The notes beneath the pieces are model-generated. The model made no database searches and was not told the DNA's origin. It was given only the letters and a program-made list of their open reading frames with translations. DNA of 64,000 nucleotides, from NCBI GenBank assembly GCA_001816655.1, contig MHCP01000025.1, positions 62,001 through 126,000 on the forward strand, in the 5' to 3' direction. The number at the start of each line of letters is the position of its first letter. The stretch's first letter is position 1. The translations under genes were made by a program, and so were the position numbers. This DNA is from Candidatus Woykebacteria bacterium RBG_13_40_15. GTDB lineage: Bacteria > Patescibacteria > Microgenomatia > Woykebacterales > RBG-16-39-9b. Below, piece after piece: positions 31,394 through 38,997 of this stretch.

Positions 31394-31753
31394 CTACCTG
31401 ACAGTTTTAACTTTCCATATACCAGATCCTCTCGATGATGGTGCGACCAACAGGTCCCCACTTATAAGTGGCCTTGGTCGTAACCTGTTTGATATGTGTG
31501 TCTTAGGGCAGGCTAATCGAAACGAGTTCTCATTTCGTCTAGCTCGATATCCACAACCAATGTCAGTGTACACTTCCCGACCATCGGTTATCTCCGCGAG
31601 CTTACTAGAAGTAATCTCGGTATCTCTAGGTATTCTCGCAAGATTGCCGTACGTATAGTCAAAATCCCACTCTGTCAAAAGAATGGTAACCGGGTTTCTA
31701 CTGGCCGTTTGTTGGGTTTTTTTGGCAAACCGCCCAAAGATCCTAGATAGCAC
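31394..31753 (-). CDS. Orphan cassette gene
   Basis: 119 aa from GTG 31753 with AAAGGAG 6 nt upstream. A basic N-terminus (MLSRIFGRFAKKTQQ) leads into a beta-rich part (TILLTEWDFDYTYGNLARIP). First gene of the three-gene unit; promoter at 31829-31856. No family recognised. Confidence 0.55.
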   Translation of the reverse strand: MLSRIFGRFAKKTQQTASRNPVTILLTEWDFDYTYGNLARIPRDTEITSSKLAEITDGREVYTDIGCGYRARRNENSFRLACPKTHISNRLRPRPLISGDLLVAPSSRGSGIWKVKTVR

Positions 31754-31828
31754 AATCGTCTCCTTTCGAGTGTTAGAAATCTTTCTCCCAAAGCCGTCTA
31801 GGAACCTATTTAACTGTTAACGCAGATG

Positions 31829-31856
31829 ATTATACCAGAAAGGAATATAAAATCAA
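31829..31856 (-). promoter_or_regulatory. Promoter of the 31753-30504 operon
   Basis: TTGATT (31856-31851), 16-nt spacer, TATAAT (31834-31829) on the minus strand. Confidence 0.7.
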
Positions 31857-31859
31857 GTA

Positions 31860-31940
31860 CTATGGGGTGCTAGGGTCGTCTAGTGTACGACGTTACTTGT
31901 CCTTCGTAGCTTTAGCGAAGTAGGAGAATCTTTTGTGCAA
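31860..31940. repeat. Dispersed modular repeat, copy 3
   Basis: GTCGT-CTAGTGT-ACGAC hairpin with CTATGGGGTGCT before it (also seen at 30104-30115), then CCTTCGTAGCTTTAGCGAAG and the right end TAGGAGAATCTTTTGTGC. Confidence 0.55.
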
Positions 31941-31986
31941 CAGCGCGACTGTTGACAGCTGTACACAAAAATGTAATACTGGCACT

Positions 31987-32259
31987 ATGTCTACAAAAAC
32001 ATTACCTGTTACCGAAGCTAGGAAGAATTTAACAGATTTAGTGGGCAAGGCCTCAAGTCAATTGGATGAATATGTTATTACCGTGAAAGGCAAACCAAAA
32101 GCAGTTCTGATAAGCGCTGTTGAATTTGAAGGATGGAAAGAAACAAATGAAATTTTATCCAATCCAAAACTCGTCAAAGCTATACATGAAGGTGAGGAAG
32201 ACATAAAAGCTGGTAGGATTGTAACCCTCGAAGGCCTCAAAAAAGAGTTTCATGTATAA
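31987..32259 (+). CDS. Phd/YefM-family antitoxin
   Basis: 90 aa from ATG 31987: LPVTEARKNLTDLVGKASSQ and YVITVKGKPKAVLISAVEFE form the Phd/YefM DNA-binding fold, followed by a charged toxin-binding tail. Upstream TTGACA and a TAATACT -10 region end about 6 nt before the ATG, so it is probably leaderless. It overlaps the toxin gene by 8 nt. Confidence 0.85.
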   Translation: MSTKTLPVTEARKNLTDLVGKASSQLDEYVITVKGKPKAVLISAVEFEGWKETNEILSNPKLVKAIHEGEEDIKAGRIVTLEGLKKEFHV

Positions 32260-32509
32260 ACTAATTCTTTCTGCAAGAACAAGAAAAGAATTAAAAAAAG
32301 TTCCCAAACAACATAGAGAAGCAATACTTCTAGCATTAGATGAAGTTAAAAACGATCCTTTTGAGGGAAAACCTTTATCCCGAGAACTTATCGGTAGATT
32401 TAGCTACCGAGTTGGGGTCTATAGAGTTATTTACCAAGTGAATAAACAAAACCAAACTATTTATATTTCAACTGCCGCTCATAGAGGAAAGGTTTATAAA
32501 AGAAAGTAG
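32252..32509 (+). CDS. RelE/ParE-family toxin
   Basis: 85 aa: LILSARTRKELKKVPKQHRE, GKPLSRELIGRFSYRVGVYR, VIYQVN and a basic tail HRGKVYKRK, matching RelE mRNA interferases including the central Arg and terminal Lys/Arg cluster. Complete pair with the Phd-type antitoxin, unlike the decayed pair at 24836-25257. Confidence 0.87.
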   Translation: MYKLILSARTRKELKKVPKQHREAILLALDEVKNDPFEGKPLSRELIGRFSYRVGVYRVIYQVNKQNQTIYISTAAHRGKVYKRK

Positions 32510-32521
32510 TTAAAATCATTG

Positions 32522-32565
32522 GTTTCGTCTAATGTACGACGTTAGAATCTTTTGTGCGTATATTT
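32522..32565. repeat. Dispersed modular repeat, copy 4 (short)
   Basis: TCGTCTAATGTACGACGTTA directly joined to GAATCTTTTGTGCGTATATT, that is, the two ends without the middle. Confidence 0.55.
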
Positions 32566-32599
32566 AAAAATAGCTACTTAGCTTATCAGAATCTTAATT

Positions 32600-32640
32600 A
32601 ATGAGTGGCTCTCTCCTTTCTCCATGAGAGTTCCACTCGG
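32600..32640 (-). terminator. Terminator of the 32664 cassette
   Basis: GAGTGG-CTCTCTC and GAGAGTT-CCACTC arms; the minus strand continues ATTAATTAAG. Confidence 0.6.
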
Positions 32641-32663
32641 TAACAGGCTGATGCTTTGTCTGC

Positions 32664-33122
32664 TTAATCGGTTTGGGTAGTGCCCCCTAGATCCACTACT
32701 CGGACGAAACCAGTTTCGGAGAACAGTGTGAGGGGTAGGAGGCTATCGAACGATACCACCTTGAAACCCTCTCGAACCCCGATTGCCTCACCGCCCCAGA
32801 GACTAAGACGGACCCGGATCATGATCCAGCAGTATTCGAAAAGGAACCTTGTCTTTATCTCGAACTCTACTATCCGATCCGCTAACTCCATCTTAGCTTC
32901 ATACGTGTTCGCTGCCTTGAGGGAACGTTCCGCCTCGGCGGCCTTCTCAAGGAAGAGAGAAGCGGCAGAAACCACTTCTATCTCATCCTCGATCAGATCG
33001 CCGACAATCCTTTCGCCTTGGCGAACGGGTGTTAGGATCGTGAGAGGCCTCCTTAGTTCCCTTCTCGGCAAGGGAACTGTGAATGGCAGTCTCTTTAGCC
33101 AACTACCTCTTCTTGTAGGCAT
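32664..33122 (-). CDS. Orphan cassette gene
   Basis: 152 aa with a basic start (MPTRRGSWLKRLPFTVPLPR), a long central helix (LFLEKAAEAERSLKAANTYE) and a beta-rich end. AAGGAAGGAG lies 6 nt before ATG 33122; an extended -10 TGGTATAAT lies about 50 nt upstream. No homologue recognised. GC-rich against AT-rich flanks. Confidence 0.6.
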   Translation of the reverse strand: MPTRRGSWLKRLPFTVPLPRRELRRPLTILTPVRQGERIVGDLIEDEIEVVSAASLFLEKAAEAERSLKAANTYEAKMELADRIVEFEIKTRFLFEYCWIMIRVRLSLWGGEAIGVREGFKVVSFDSLLPLTLFSETGFVRVVDLGGTTQTD

Positions 33123-33298
33123 AGAAAACTCCTTCCTTCTTGCTCGCTCCTTTATTGTTATGGGATTATACCATAGTTATGGAATTTTTACTTTGTGTAT
33201 TGGCCCAAAAATACTAGAATGACAATAATAAAAGAAGAATATGTTAAAATGGTTGTTGTAACAACATAAATTGAAGATAAACACACCTTAAAAAGTGC

Positions 33299-33375
33299 TG
33301 GGGTGGGTGAGGGGGTTCGAACCCCCGACCTTCCCCTCCACAGGGGGACGCTCTACCGATTGAGCTACACCCACC
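33299..33375 (-). tRNA. tRNA-His(GTG)
   Basis: Minus strand; acceptor with the extra G-1 paired to C73 (GGTGGGTG/CACCCACC), anticodon stem TCCCC/GGGGA with loop CTGTGGA, encoded CCA. Confidence 0.94.
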
Positions 33376-33378
33376 AAG

Positions 33379-33846
33379 TTATCCAATAAATCCGTGTTTA
33401 AGATAATGGCAGTTTCTGCAAAGTAAGGCTAAATTAGAAACATCGTTATTCTTTCTATCTCCATCTCTATGATGAACTACCAAGACTCGCTCGTCAGAAA
33501 AATTACAACATTCACATTTTAACACTTTTGAATGGTTAAATAAAACTTTCCTGTAAGAACTAACTCCTGTCCGCCAATTGGGATTATTTATGCTGAATCT
33601 TAAATTTTTATTTGCCCAGCTGGCATGGCAAGAATAGCTACAAAAGAATAAATTACTTTTAGATTTCTTGAATTGAGCTGGGGTTCTGTAAAGTGCATTA
33701 CCACAATGTGCGCATTTTACAGTCCTTCCTTTTTTCTGGGCTTCAAACTTACATTTATCCGAGCAAAATTTACCCCACCCAATTTTAATATGTCTCGGCT
33801 TCGCATAAAATTTTCCGCTGCAAATTTTACAATTTAACCAAGGCAT
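33379..33846 (-). CDS. HNH endonuclease with zinc fingers
   Basis: 155 aa. Cysteine pairs at the start (CKICSGKF, CSDKCKF) and middle (CAHCGNALY, FCSYSCHASW) precede the HNH core: LKCECCNF, VHHRDGDRKNN and LALLCRNCHYLKH. It resembles small homing or mobile HNH nucleases. It sits beside tRNA-His. Its ATG lies 6 nt after TAGAAT (33858-33853), so it is probably leaderless. Confidence 0.8.
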   Translation of the reverse strand: MPWLNCKICSGKFYAKPRHIKIGWGKFCSDKCKFEAQKKGRTVKCAHCGNALYRTPAQFKKSKSNLFFCSYSCHASWANKNLRFSINNPNWRTGVSSYRKVLFNHSKVLKCECCNFSDERVLVVHHRDGDRKNNDVSNLALLCRNCHYLKHGFIG

Positions 33847-33948
33847 TTTTAAATTCTAACCCGGAGGTTCACAAAATGTCAATCAAAAAGGTTGTGTTAA
33901 AAACGATTGGACACCCATGTTATTTAGGGAGAGGTCGAAAATATGGAG

Positions 33949-35067
33949 TTATTCGGGACGATTATCGAGCCCAACAGCCTCTGAGAGGCTTTCTAAGCCG
34001 TCTTTTTTCAAAAGCCGAGCTAATCCCTGGTTTATTTCAGCTACGACCTGAGGCCCGTCGTAAATCATCCCGGTTATTAGTTCTATCAGAGAAGCGCCCA
34101 GTTTTATTTTCTTATAAGCATCTTCTGCAGAAAAAACTCCCCCACAACCAATTATTACGAATTTTTTACCAAATTTTCTATAAATATAGGAGATCAATTC
34201 GTTTGATGCTGCCTCTGCTGGCTTACCACTAATTCCTCCTGCTACCGGAACAGATTTATCAGCTAATTTAATCCTTTTTTTAGTCAAATTTGAACACACA
34301 AACCCTGTTATTTTGTGTCGTTCAGCAACATTAATTATTTCATCAACCTGACTTGTCGGCAAATCCGGTGGCATCTTTAAAAAGATGGGTTTTTTTGTTT
34401 CGGTTTTATCAATTTCGGCTAATAATAACTCAAGTTTTCCAGGATCAGTAAATGGTTCTCCACCAAAAGCGTTGGGGCAGCTGATATTTATGGTAAAAAA
34501 TGCTCCAATTTCTAAAAACGATTTGTAGGCCTTGACATAATCAGCAATTCCGTCTTTAAGGACAGAAGTTTTAGCGCTATTTGTTTTCGCTACATTTACC
34601 CCAACCGGAATCGAAAAATTTTTGTTTCCTAATCTTTTACTTATTTTTTTGCAGCCTTCGTTTCTAAGACCGTAATTAACAACAATCCCCTTTGATTTTG
34701 GTATTCTCCAAAGGCGGGGTTTTGGGTTTCCACTGCAGGGCTCTCCGGTAACAGAACCGATTTCAGCAAAACCAAACCCAACAGAAGGTAAAATATTTGT
34801 TAAATAACCATCTTTGTCGAAACCAGCCGCTAAACCGATTGGATTTTTAAAGCGAATTCCGGCAAGCTCTTGGCTCAAGGTTTTGTTCGAATAATTGAAT
34901 AAAACTCCGGTTTTAAAACGAGTTACCGGATTAGAACCTAAAAATCGGCCAGTATTGATTGCAAGGTTATGAACTGTTTCAGCCTCTATTAAAAATAAAA
35001 CCGGCCTCAAAATCGCCCGATAAAGAAAACCGAGAAGAGTATTTCGTACTGAAATAATTATCTCCAT
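33949..35067 (-). CDS. pyrD: Dihydroorotate dehydrogenase, class 2-like
   Basis: 372 aa from ATG 35067. Oxidises dihydroorotate to orotate in pyrimidine synthesis. The N-terminal amphipathic segment and KPRLWRIPKSKGIVVNYGLRNEG fit the membrane-associated, quinone-using class 2; NPIGLAAGFDKDG, SVTGEPCSGNPKPR and GGVFSAEDAYKKIKLGASL bind FMN. The catalytic loop reads NISCPN (Cys197), whereas E. coli class 2 has Ser (NISSPN) and class 1 has Cys. No other pyr genes are in the window. Confidence 0.9.
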   Translation of the reverse strand: MEIIISVRNTLLGFLYRAILRPVLFLIEAETVHNLAINTGRFLGSNPVTRFKTGVLFNYSNKTLSQELAGIRFKNPIGLAAGFDKDGYLTNILPSVGFGFAEIGSVTGEPCSGNPKPRLWRIPKSKGIVVNYGLRNEGCKKISKRLGNKNFSIPVGVNVAKTNSAKTSVLKDGIADYVKAYKSFLEIGAFFTINISCPNAFGGEPFTDPGKLELLLAEIDKTETKKPIFLKMPPDLPTSQVDEIINVAERHKITGFVCSNLTKKRIKLADKSVPVAGGISGKPAEAASNELISYIYRKFGKKFVIIGCGGVFSAEDAYKKIKLGASLIELITGMIYDGPQVVAEINQGLARLLKKDGLESLSEAVGLDNRPE

Positions 35068-35084
35068 CAATTTTCTATTTTACA

Positions 35085-35678
35085 CTAATCTTCCAACCGA
35101 CGAGAAATTTCTTCCCAATTTACCACATTCCAAAAAGTTTCGATGTATTTTTTCTTTTCGTTTTTATAGTCTATGTAGTATGCATGCTCAAACATATCCA
35201 GAACCATTAGAATTCTACATGTTGGGTATATGTTGGTATTATGCTTCTCTATCTGCATTAGAAGCAACTGACCTGTTTGGTTGCAGTATGTAAGAGCTAC
35301 CCAACCCGAACCTTCAACAGAAGAGGCTGTTAATGAGAATTCTTTGCGAAACCGCTCAAAAGTCCCAAACTCTTTTTTTATCAATTTCGAAAGCGACCCA
35401 GATGGTTCCTTTCTCGCCTTATTAGCAGGCATCATATTGGCCCAAAACATCGAATGTAAAACATGGCCCCCAAGGTTAAACGAAAGAGCTTTTAAGACTC
35501 CTTTTATATCAAGATTGGAACCCTCTTTTCTATCCTTATCCAATTTTTCCAGAATGTTATTTACTTCAGTTACATAAGCTGCGTGATGAATTTTTAACTG
35601 CTCAGAAGACAAAAACGGAATTAAATCACCATATCCGTAAGGCAGCGGTGGTAGTGTGTACAAACCTTTCTGCGGCAT
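35085..35678 (-). CDS. sodA: Fe/Mn superoxide dismutase
   Basis: 197 aa, normal length. Metal ligands are visible: His in LKIHHAAYV, His in GGHVLHSMFW, and Asp/His in LDMFEHAYYIDY. The YTLPPLPYGY start and the NVVNWEEISRRL end fit the family. Converts superoxide to peroxide. AAGGAGGTGAG precedes ATG 35678. The presence of SOD suggests exposure to oxygen. Confidence 0.93.
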   Translation of the reverse strand: MPQKGLYTLPPLPYGYGDLIPFLSSEQLKIHHAAYVTEVNNILEKLDKDRKEGSNLDIKGVLKALSFNLGGHVLHSMFWANMMPANKARKEPSGSLSKLIKKEFGTFERFRKEFSLTASSVEGSGWVALTYCNQTGQLLLMQIEKHNTNIYPTCRILMVLDMFEHAYYIDYKNEKKKYIETFWNVVNWEEISRRLED

Positions 35679-35850
35679 TTTAACTCACCTCCTTAATAAG
35701 GACGACAAAAATAAAATATTGACAAAGAAAAACCTAAATTACAACAGGCAAGCAAGTTTTGTTTACGAATGGTCCTTCTGGTACTCAAAATACGAGTAGG
35801 CAGCTGTGTAGATTGAAACCAAAATAAATGGTACGATTAATTTTTTATAA

Positions 35851-35925
35851 TGGTGCCCTCGGAGAGATTCGAACTCTCAACTCTGGGTCCGAAGCCCAGT
35901 GTTTTATCCGTTATACTACGAGGGC
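35851..35925 (-). tRNA. tRNA-Arg(TCG)
   Basis: Minus strand; acceptor GCCCTCG/CGAGGGC, anticodon stem CTGGG/CCCAG with loop CTTCGGA, T-loop TTCGAAT, encoded CCA. Confidence 0.93.
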
Positions 35926-35926
35926 C

Positions 35927-36002
35927 TGGAGCGCGAGACGGGATTCGAACCCGCGACCTTCTCCTTGGAAGGGAGACGCTCTACCAGCTGAGCTACTCGC
36001 GC
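35927..36002 (-). tRNA. tRNA-Gly(TCC)
   Basis: Minus strand; acceptor GCGCGAG/CTCGCGC, anticodon stem TCTCC/GGAGA with loop CTTCCAA, encoded CCA. One base from tRNA-Arg. Confidence 0.93.
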
Positions 36003-36029
36003 CTGGGTAATGTAACTAACTTCTTGTTA

Positions 36030-36088
36030 AGCTCGAATTATATAACTAGCTTTGCTAGATGTATAACTCTCGCTACGCTCGAATTATA
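36030..36088. repeat. CTAGCTTTGCTAG palindrome with flanking repeat
   Basis: AATTATATAACTAGCTTTGC continues TAGATGTATAA. The inverted copy lies at 41582-41616. GCTCGAATTATAT occurs twice here (36030 and 36074). Confidence 0.6.
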
Positions 36089-36142
36089 TCAAAATTTAGT
36101 CTCGCCTTCAATTAAATTGAGTATCCCAAACGTTCTATAAGC

Positions 36143-36170
36143 TTGACTAATTGCTAAATGTTGCTATCAT
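36143..36170 (+). promoter_or_regulatory. Promoter of the lysA-dapL-like operon
   Basis: TTGACT (36143-36148), 16-nt spacer, TATCAT (36165-36170). The leader is about 68 nt; I see no riboswitch. Confidence 0.65.
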
Positions 36171-36244
36171 ACTCTCGAAAGCTAATCGCACTTATATAGG
36201 TGAATATTTGTTAAGAAACAAGAGATCAAGGGGAGGTAACAGTC

Positions 36245-37540
36245 ATGCCAATGTCAATCGACTTCCAGAGCCGCCTGTTCCCCCATCTTTCCAAAATCGT
36301 TGATCACTATGGAACCCCTTTCCATATCTACGATGTGAGGGGTCTTCTGGAAAATGGAACAGACCTAACACGCAAGTTCATGGGCCAATTCCAATTCAAG
36401 GAGTTCTTCGCTGTCAAAGCGAACCCCAACCCGGAGGTTCTGAAGCTGATGCGGGGAATGGGTTTTGGCTTCGACTGCAGCTCTATTCCAGAGCTTGTCC
36501 TTGCCACTCTGGTCGGTGCAAAACCAGGCGATGTCATGTTTACCTCAAATAACACAAGTACGGCCGAATTTCAGGCAGCACTTGACATAGGCTGCATTTT
36601 CAACCTGGACGACATTACCATGATTGAGAATGTCCCAGAACCCTTTCCTAGACTCATTTGTTTCCGTTACAACCCCGGGGAACGGCGAAGTGGAACCAGT
36701 TTCATCGGCGTACCAGTCGAGGCAAAGTACGGAGTCCGTCACGATCAGCTCATCAACGCATACCGCATGGCAATGGCTCGAGGTGCGAACCGGTTTGGGC
36801 TACACACTATGATCGCCTCCAACACCTTGGACTGTAGCTATATGATAGAGACAGTCCGAATGCTGCTTGAGGTGGTCGAGGAAGTCTCGGCAGAACTCGG
36901 GATCAAATTCAAATTCATCAACATGGGTGGTGGAATTGGAATACCCTACCACCCAAATGATGCACCGTTCGACCTTTTCCAACTGGCCCACGAAGCCCGA
37001 TACTTGCTACACCGCTTCAAGGAAAGAAACGGTTACGTTCCGGCGCTTTACATGGAATCGGGTCGAGCAATGACCGGTCCCTTCGGAATACTGGTCACGC
37101 GAGTCCTCAACCGAATGAGTAAGCACCGGGAATATGTAGGCGTTGACGCCTGCATGTCCTCCCTAATGCGACCTGGAATGTACCGGAATAGTCAGATAGC
37201 AGAAGGTGCGGGTTACCACCATATCACAGTACTAAATAGGTACGGTCACCCCAAAAGTGGGCCTACTGAAGTAGTGGATATTGTCGGTTCGCTCTGCGAG
37301 AACTGCGACAAGTTCGCCGTCCGAAGAGAGCTCCCTATGGCAGAGGTGGACGACCTAGTTGTCATCCACGACACAGGCGCTCACGGTCACGCCATGGGGT
37401 TCATCTACAACGGACGGCTTCGTCCCGCGGAGCTTATGCTTTGCGAGGACGGTAGTGTTCGACTTATCCGAAGAGCAGAAACCATCGAGGACTATCTTCG
37501 AACAGTCGCAGATCTCGAACCAAACGTTATGCAGCTGTAG
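36245..37540 (+). CDS. lysA: Diaminopimelate-decarboxylase-like PLP enzyme
   Basis: 431 aa, fold-type III. PLP lysine K58 in FFAVKANPNPEVLK; GFGFDCSSIPEL; GGGIGIPYHPND for phosphate binding; ESGRAMTGPFG; the active-site Cys region GSLCENCDKF; and GAHGHAMGFIYNGRLRPAEL. The last motifs resemble LysA (meso-DAP to lysine), though ornithine/arginine-type members cannot be excluded. ATG 36245 has AAGGGGAGGT upstream. GC content is far above the core genes, and promoter and terminator form a cassette with the next gene. Confidence 0.75.
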   Translation: MPMSIDFQSRLFPHLSKIVDHYGTPFHIYDVRGLLENGTDLTRKFMGQFQFKEFFAVKANPNPEVLKLMRGMGFGFDCSSIPELVLATLVGAKPGDVMFTSNNTSTAEFQAALDIGCIFNLDDITMIENVPEPFPRLICFRYNPGERRSGTSFIGVPVEAKYGVRHDQLINAYRMAMARGANRFGLHTMIASNTLDCSYMIETVRMLLEVVEEVSAELGIKFKFINMGGGIGIPYHPNDAPFDLFQLAHEARYLLHRFKERNGYVPALYMESGRAMTGPFGILVTRVLNRMSKHREYVGVDACMSSLMRPGMYRNSQIAEGAGYHHITVLNRYGHPKSGPTEVVDIVGSLCENCDKFAVRRELPMAEVDDLVVIHDTGAHGHAMGFIYNGRLRPAELMLCEDGSVRLIRRAETIEDYLRTVADLEPNVMQL

Positions 37541-37576
37541 AATCAACCAAACTCAAACGAAAGGGAAGGTGATATT

Positions 37577-38773
37577 GTGCCCAACCGATGGCTTCCAGAA
37601 GGTGAAGAGAACCTTTTCCAGAGGATCAAAGCTCAGCGTGAGGCAGCAGCAGCCAAGGGCATCAAGATCATTGACCTGTCGATTGGCCAACCGCAAGGCC
37701 CAGCACTCCTAAGTGCTAGAAAAGAAGCCTCTCGCGCTGTGTTAAGCAGCAAGGAAGCAATGCACAGCTATCAAGACAATGGGTGTTTGCCCTTACCCGA
37801 TTTCGCTTCACAGTTCATACAATCCCATATGCACCGGGGGCTCGACGGTTTCGATATAGCGTTCCTTCCGATACCCGGCATCAAGCCAGTCCTCTCGATG
37901 ATACCGCTTGCATGCGGTGCCGAGAAGAATAGTGCACTCATCGTGGAGACCATGACGAACCCGGGCTACCCAACGCCATTGGATGTCTGCAAGCACCTAC
38001 GCTTGCGAGGAATTCACGAGCTACCACTCACGCCCGAAAACGGATTCAGCTTTGCACTAAGCGACTCCTGGGGGACTCGCGGCTTGATGATGCTCAACTA
38101 CCCACACAACCCATCAGGCCAAATCGCCATCAAGAACTGGTGGTGGGCCCTCTGCGAGTACTGCGTTACCCACGGGATAAGGCTCTTCAACGACGCTGCT
38201 TACGCAGCCCTCTGGCACACCGAAGAGTGCTGCACCCTGACAGAAGTAGCTGTCAGCTTTCCCGATCTTTCCTGGGTTGAAGCATTTTCCGCGTCAAAAC
38301 TCATCGGCAACGGCACCGGCTGGAGGATTGGTGCTCTCGTCGGCTCGTCCGACTTTGTCGCCGATATAGCGGCCATCAAGGGAAAGATGGATAGCGGATT
38401 CGCCGCTCCGCTAGCGGCAGGAGTTCTTGCGGCAACGGAGAGTGACCGCGACGGAATAAACACCTATCGGGAAATGTACCGCCAGCGATCAGAAATGCTC
38501 ACTAGGTTGCTCTCTAACCGCAACGTGAGGATTGCTGTGCCTCCAAAGGCTGGATTCTTCACGCTCTGGAAGGTCCCAGCGCAAGCCTTCGGAGAAGAGG
38601 TCCAGGACGCCCCACACTTCAACTCAACCATGATCGAGCGGACTGGTGTCGTTGGTGTGCCCTTCGACTCAAAGCAAGGAGCTTACATTCGATACGCGGT
38701 CTGCGGCGACATCGGAGCAATGGAAAGAGATCTAGAAGCGGCCTTTGATCAAGCGGCTGTTTCGTACAATTAG
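37577..38773 (+). CDS. Class I/II aminotransferase, DapL-like
   Basis: 398 aa from GTG 37577 (AAGGGAAGGTG upstream). NRWLPEGEENLFQRI, IIDLSIGQPQGPALLSA, NYPHNPSGQIA, DAAYAAL and the PLP lysine in SASKLIGNGTGWRIGALVGS are typical of fold-type I. The overall pattern is closest to LL-diaminopimelate aminotransferase. With the upstream LysA-like enzyme it would cover two steps of DAP/lysine metabolism. The epimerase between them (DapF) is not present here. Confidence 0.7.
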   Translation: MPNRWLPEGEENLFQRIKAQREAAAAKGIKIIDLSIGQPQGPALLSARKEASRAVLSSKEAMHSYQDNGCLPLPDFASQFIQSHMHRGLDGFDIAFLPIPGIKPVLSMIPLACGAEKNSALIVETMTNPGYPTPLDVCKHLRLRGIHELPLTPENGFSFALSDSWGTRGLMMLNYPHNPSGQIAIKNWWWALCEYCVTHGIRLFNDAAYAALWHTEECCTLTEVAVSFPDLSWVEAFSASKLIGNGTGWRIGALVGSSDFVADIAAIKGKMDSGFAAPLAAGVLAATESDRDGINTYREMYRQRSEMLTRLLSNRNVRIAVPPKAGFFTLWKVPAQAFGEEVQDAPHFNSTMIERTGVVGVPFDSKQGAYIRYAVCGDIGAMERDLEAAFDQAAVSYN

Positions 38774-38790
38774 TTGCCCTACCAATCTGC

Positions 38791-38836
38791 CAGACACGAG
38801 CCCCTAGCGCGCTGATTAACAATCAGAAAGCGAAGG
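38791..38836 (+). terminator. Terminator of the lysA-dapL-like operon
   Basis: GAGCCCCT...AGGGGCTC with an inner hairpin CTGATT/AATCAG, ending CATTCATT. The tail matches the terminator at 18052. Confidence 0.75.
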
Positions 38837-38897
38837 GGCTCCATTCATTATAGACATGATAAGGGTTGCTTATTCCACAAATTAGTTGCAGAGCAGC

Positions 38898-38997
38898 GGG
38901 TATCTACGGGTATCTAGCAGTCGCTTTTAGTCCATGAAATGGTTGCAAAGCAAATGCGGCTAGCAGTTGCTTTACAAAGGTGCTAAAATAGTACGAT
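38898..38997 (+). promoter_or_regulatory. lon upstream region with direct repeats
   Basis: CGGGTATCTA occurs twice in tandem (38898-38917). TAGCAGTCGCTTT (38915-38927) recurs as TAGCAGTTGCTTT (38961-38973), 46 bp apart. TAAAAT (38984-38989) ends 8 nt before the ATG. No CIRCE-type element is visible. Possibly an activator or repressor site. Confidence 0.4.

Noticed and set aside
35740..35850. Small minus-strand membrane peptide ending before the SOD gene (PFILVSIYTAAYSYFEYQKD)
   Set aside because: It looks protein-like but has no start codon or ribosome site between tRNA-Arg and the frame.
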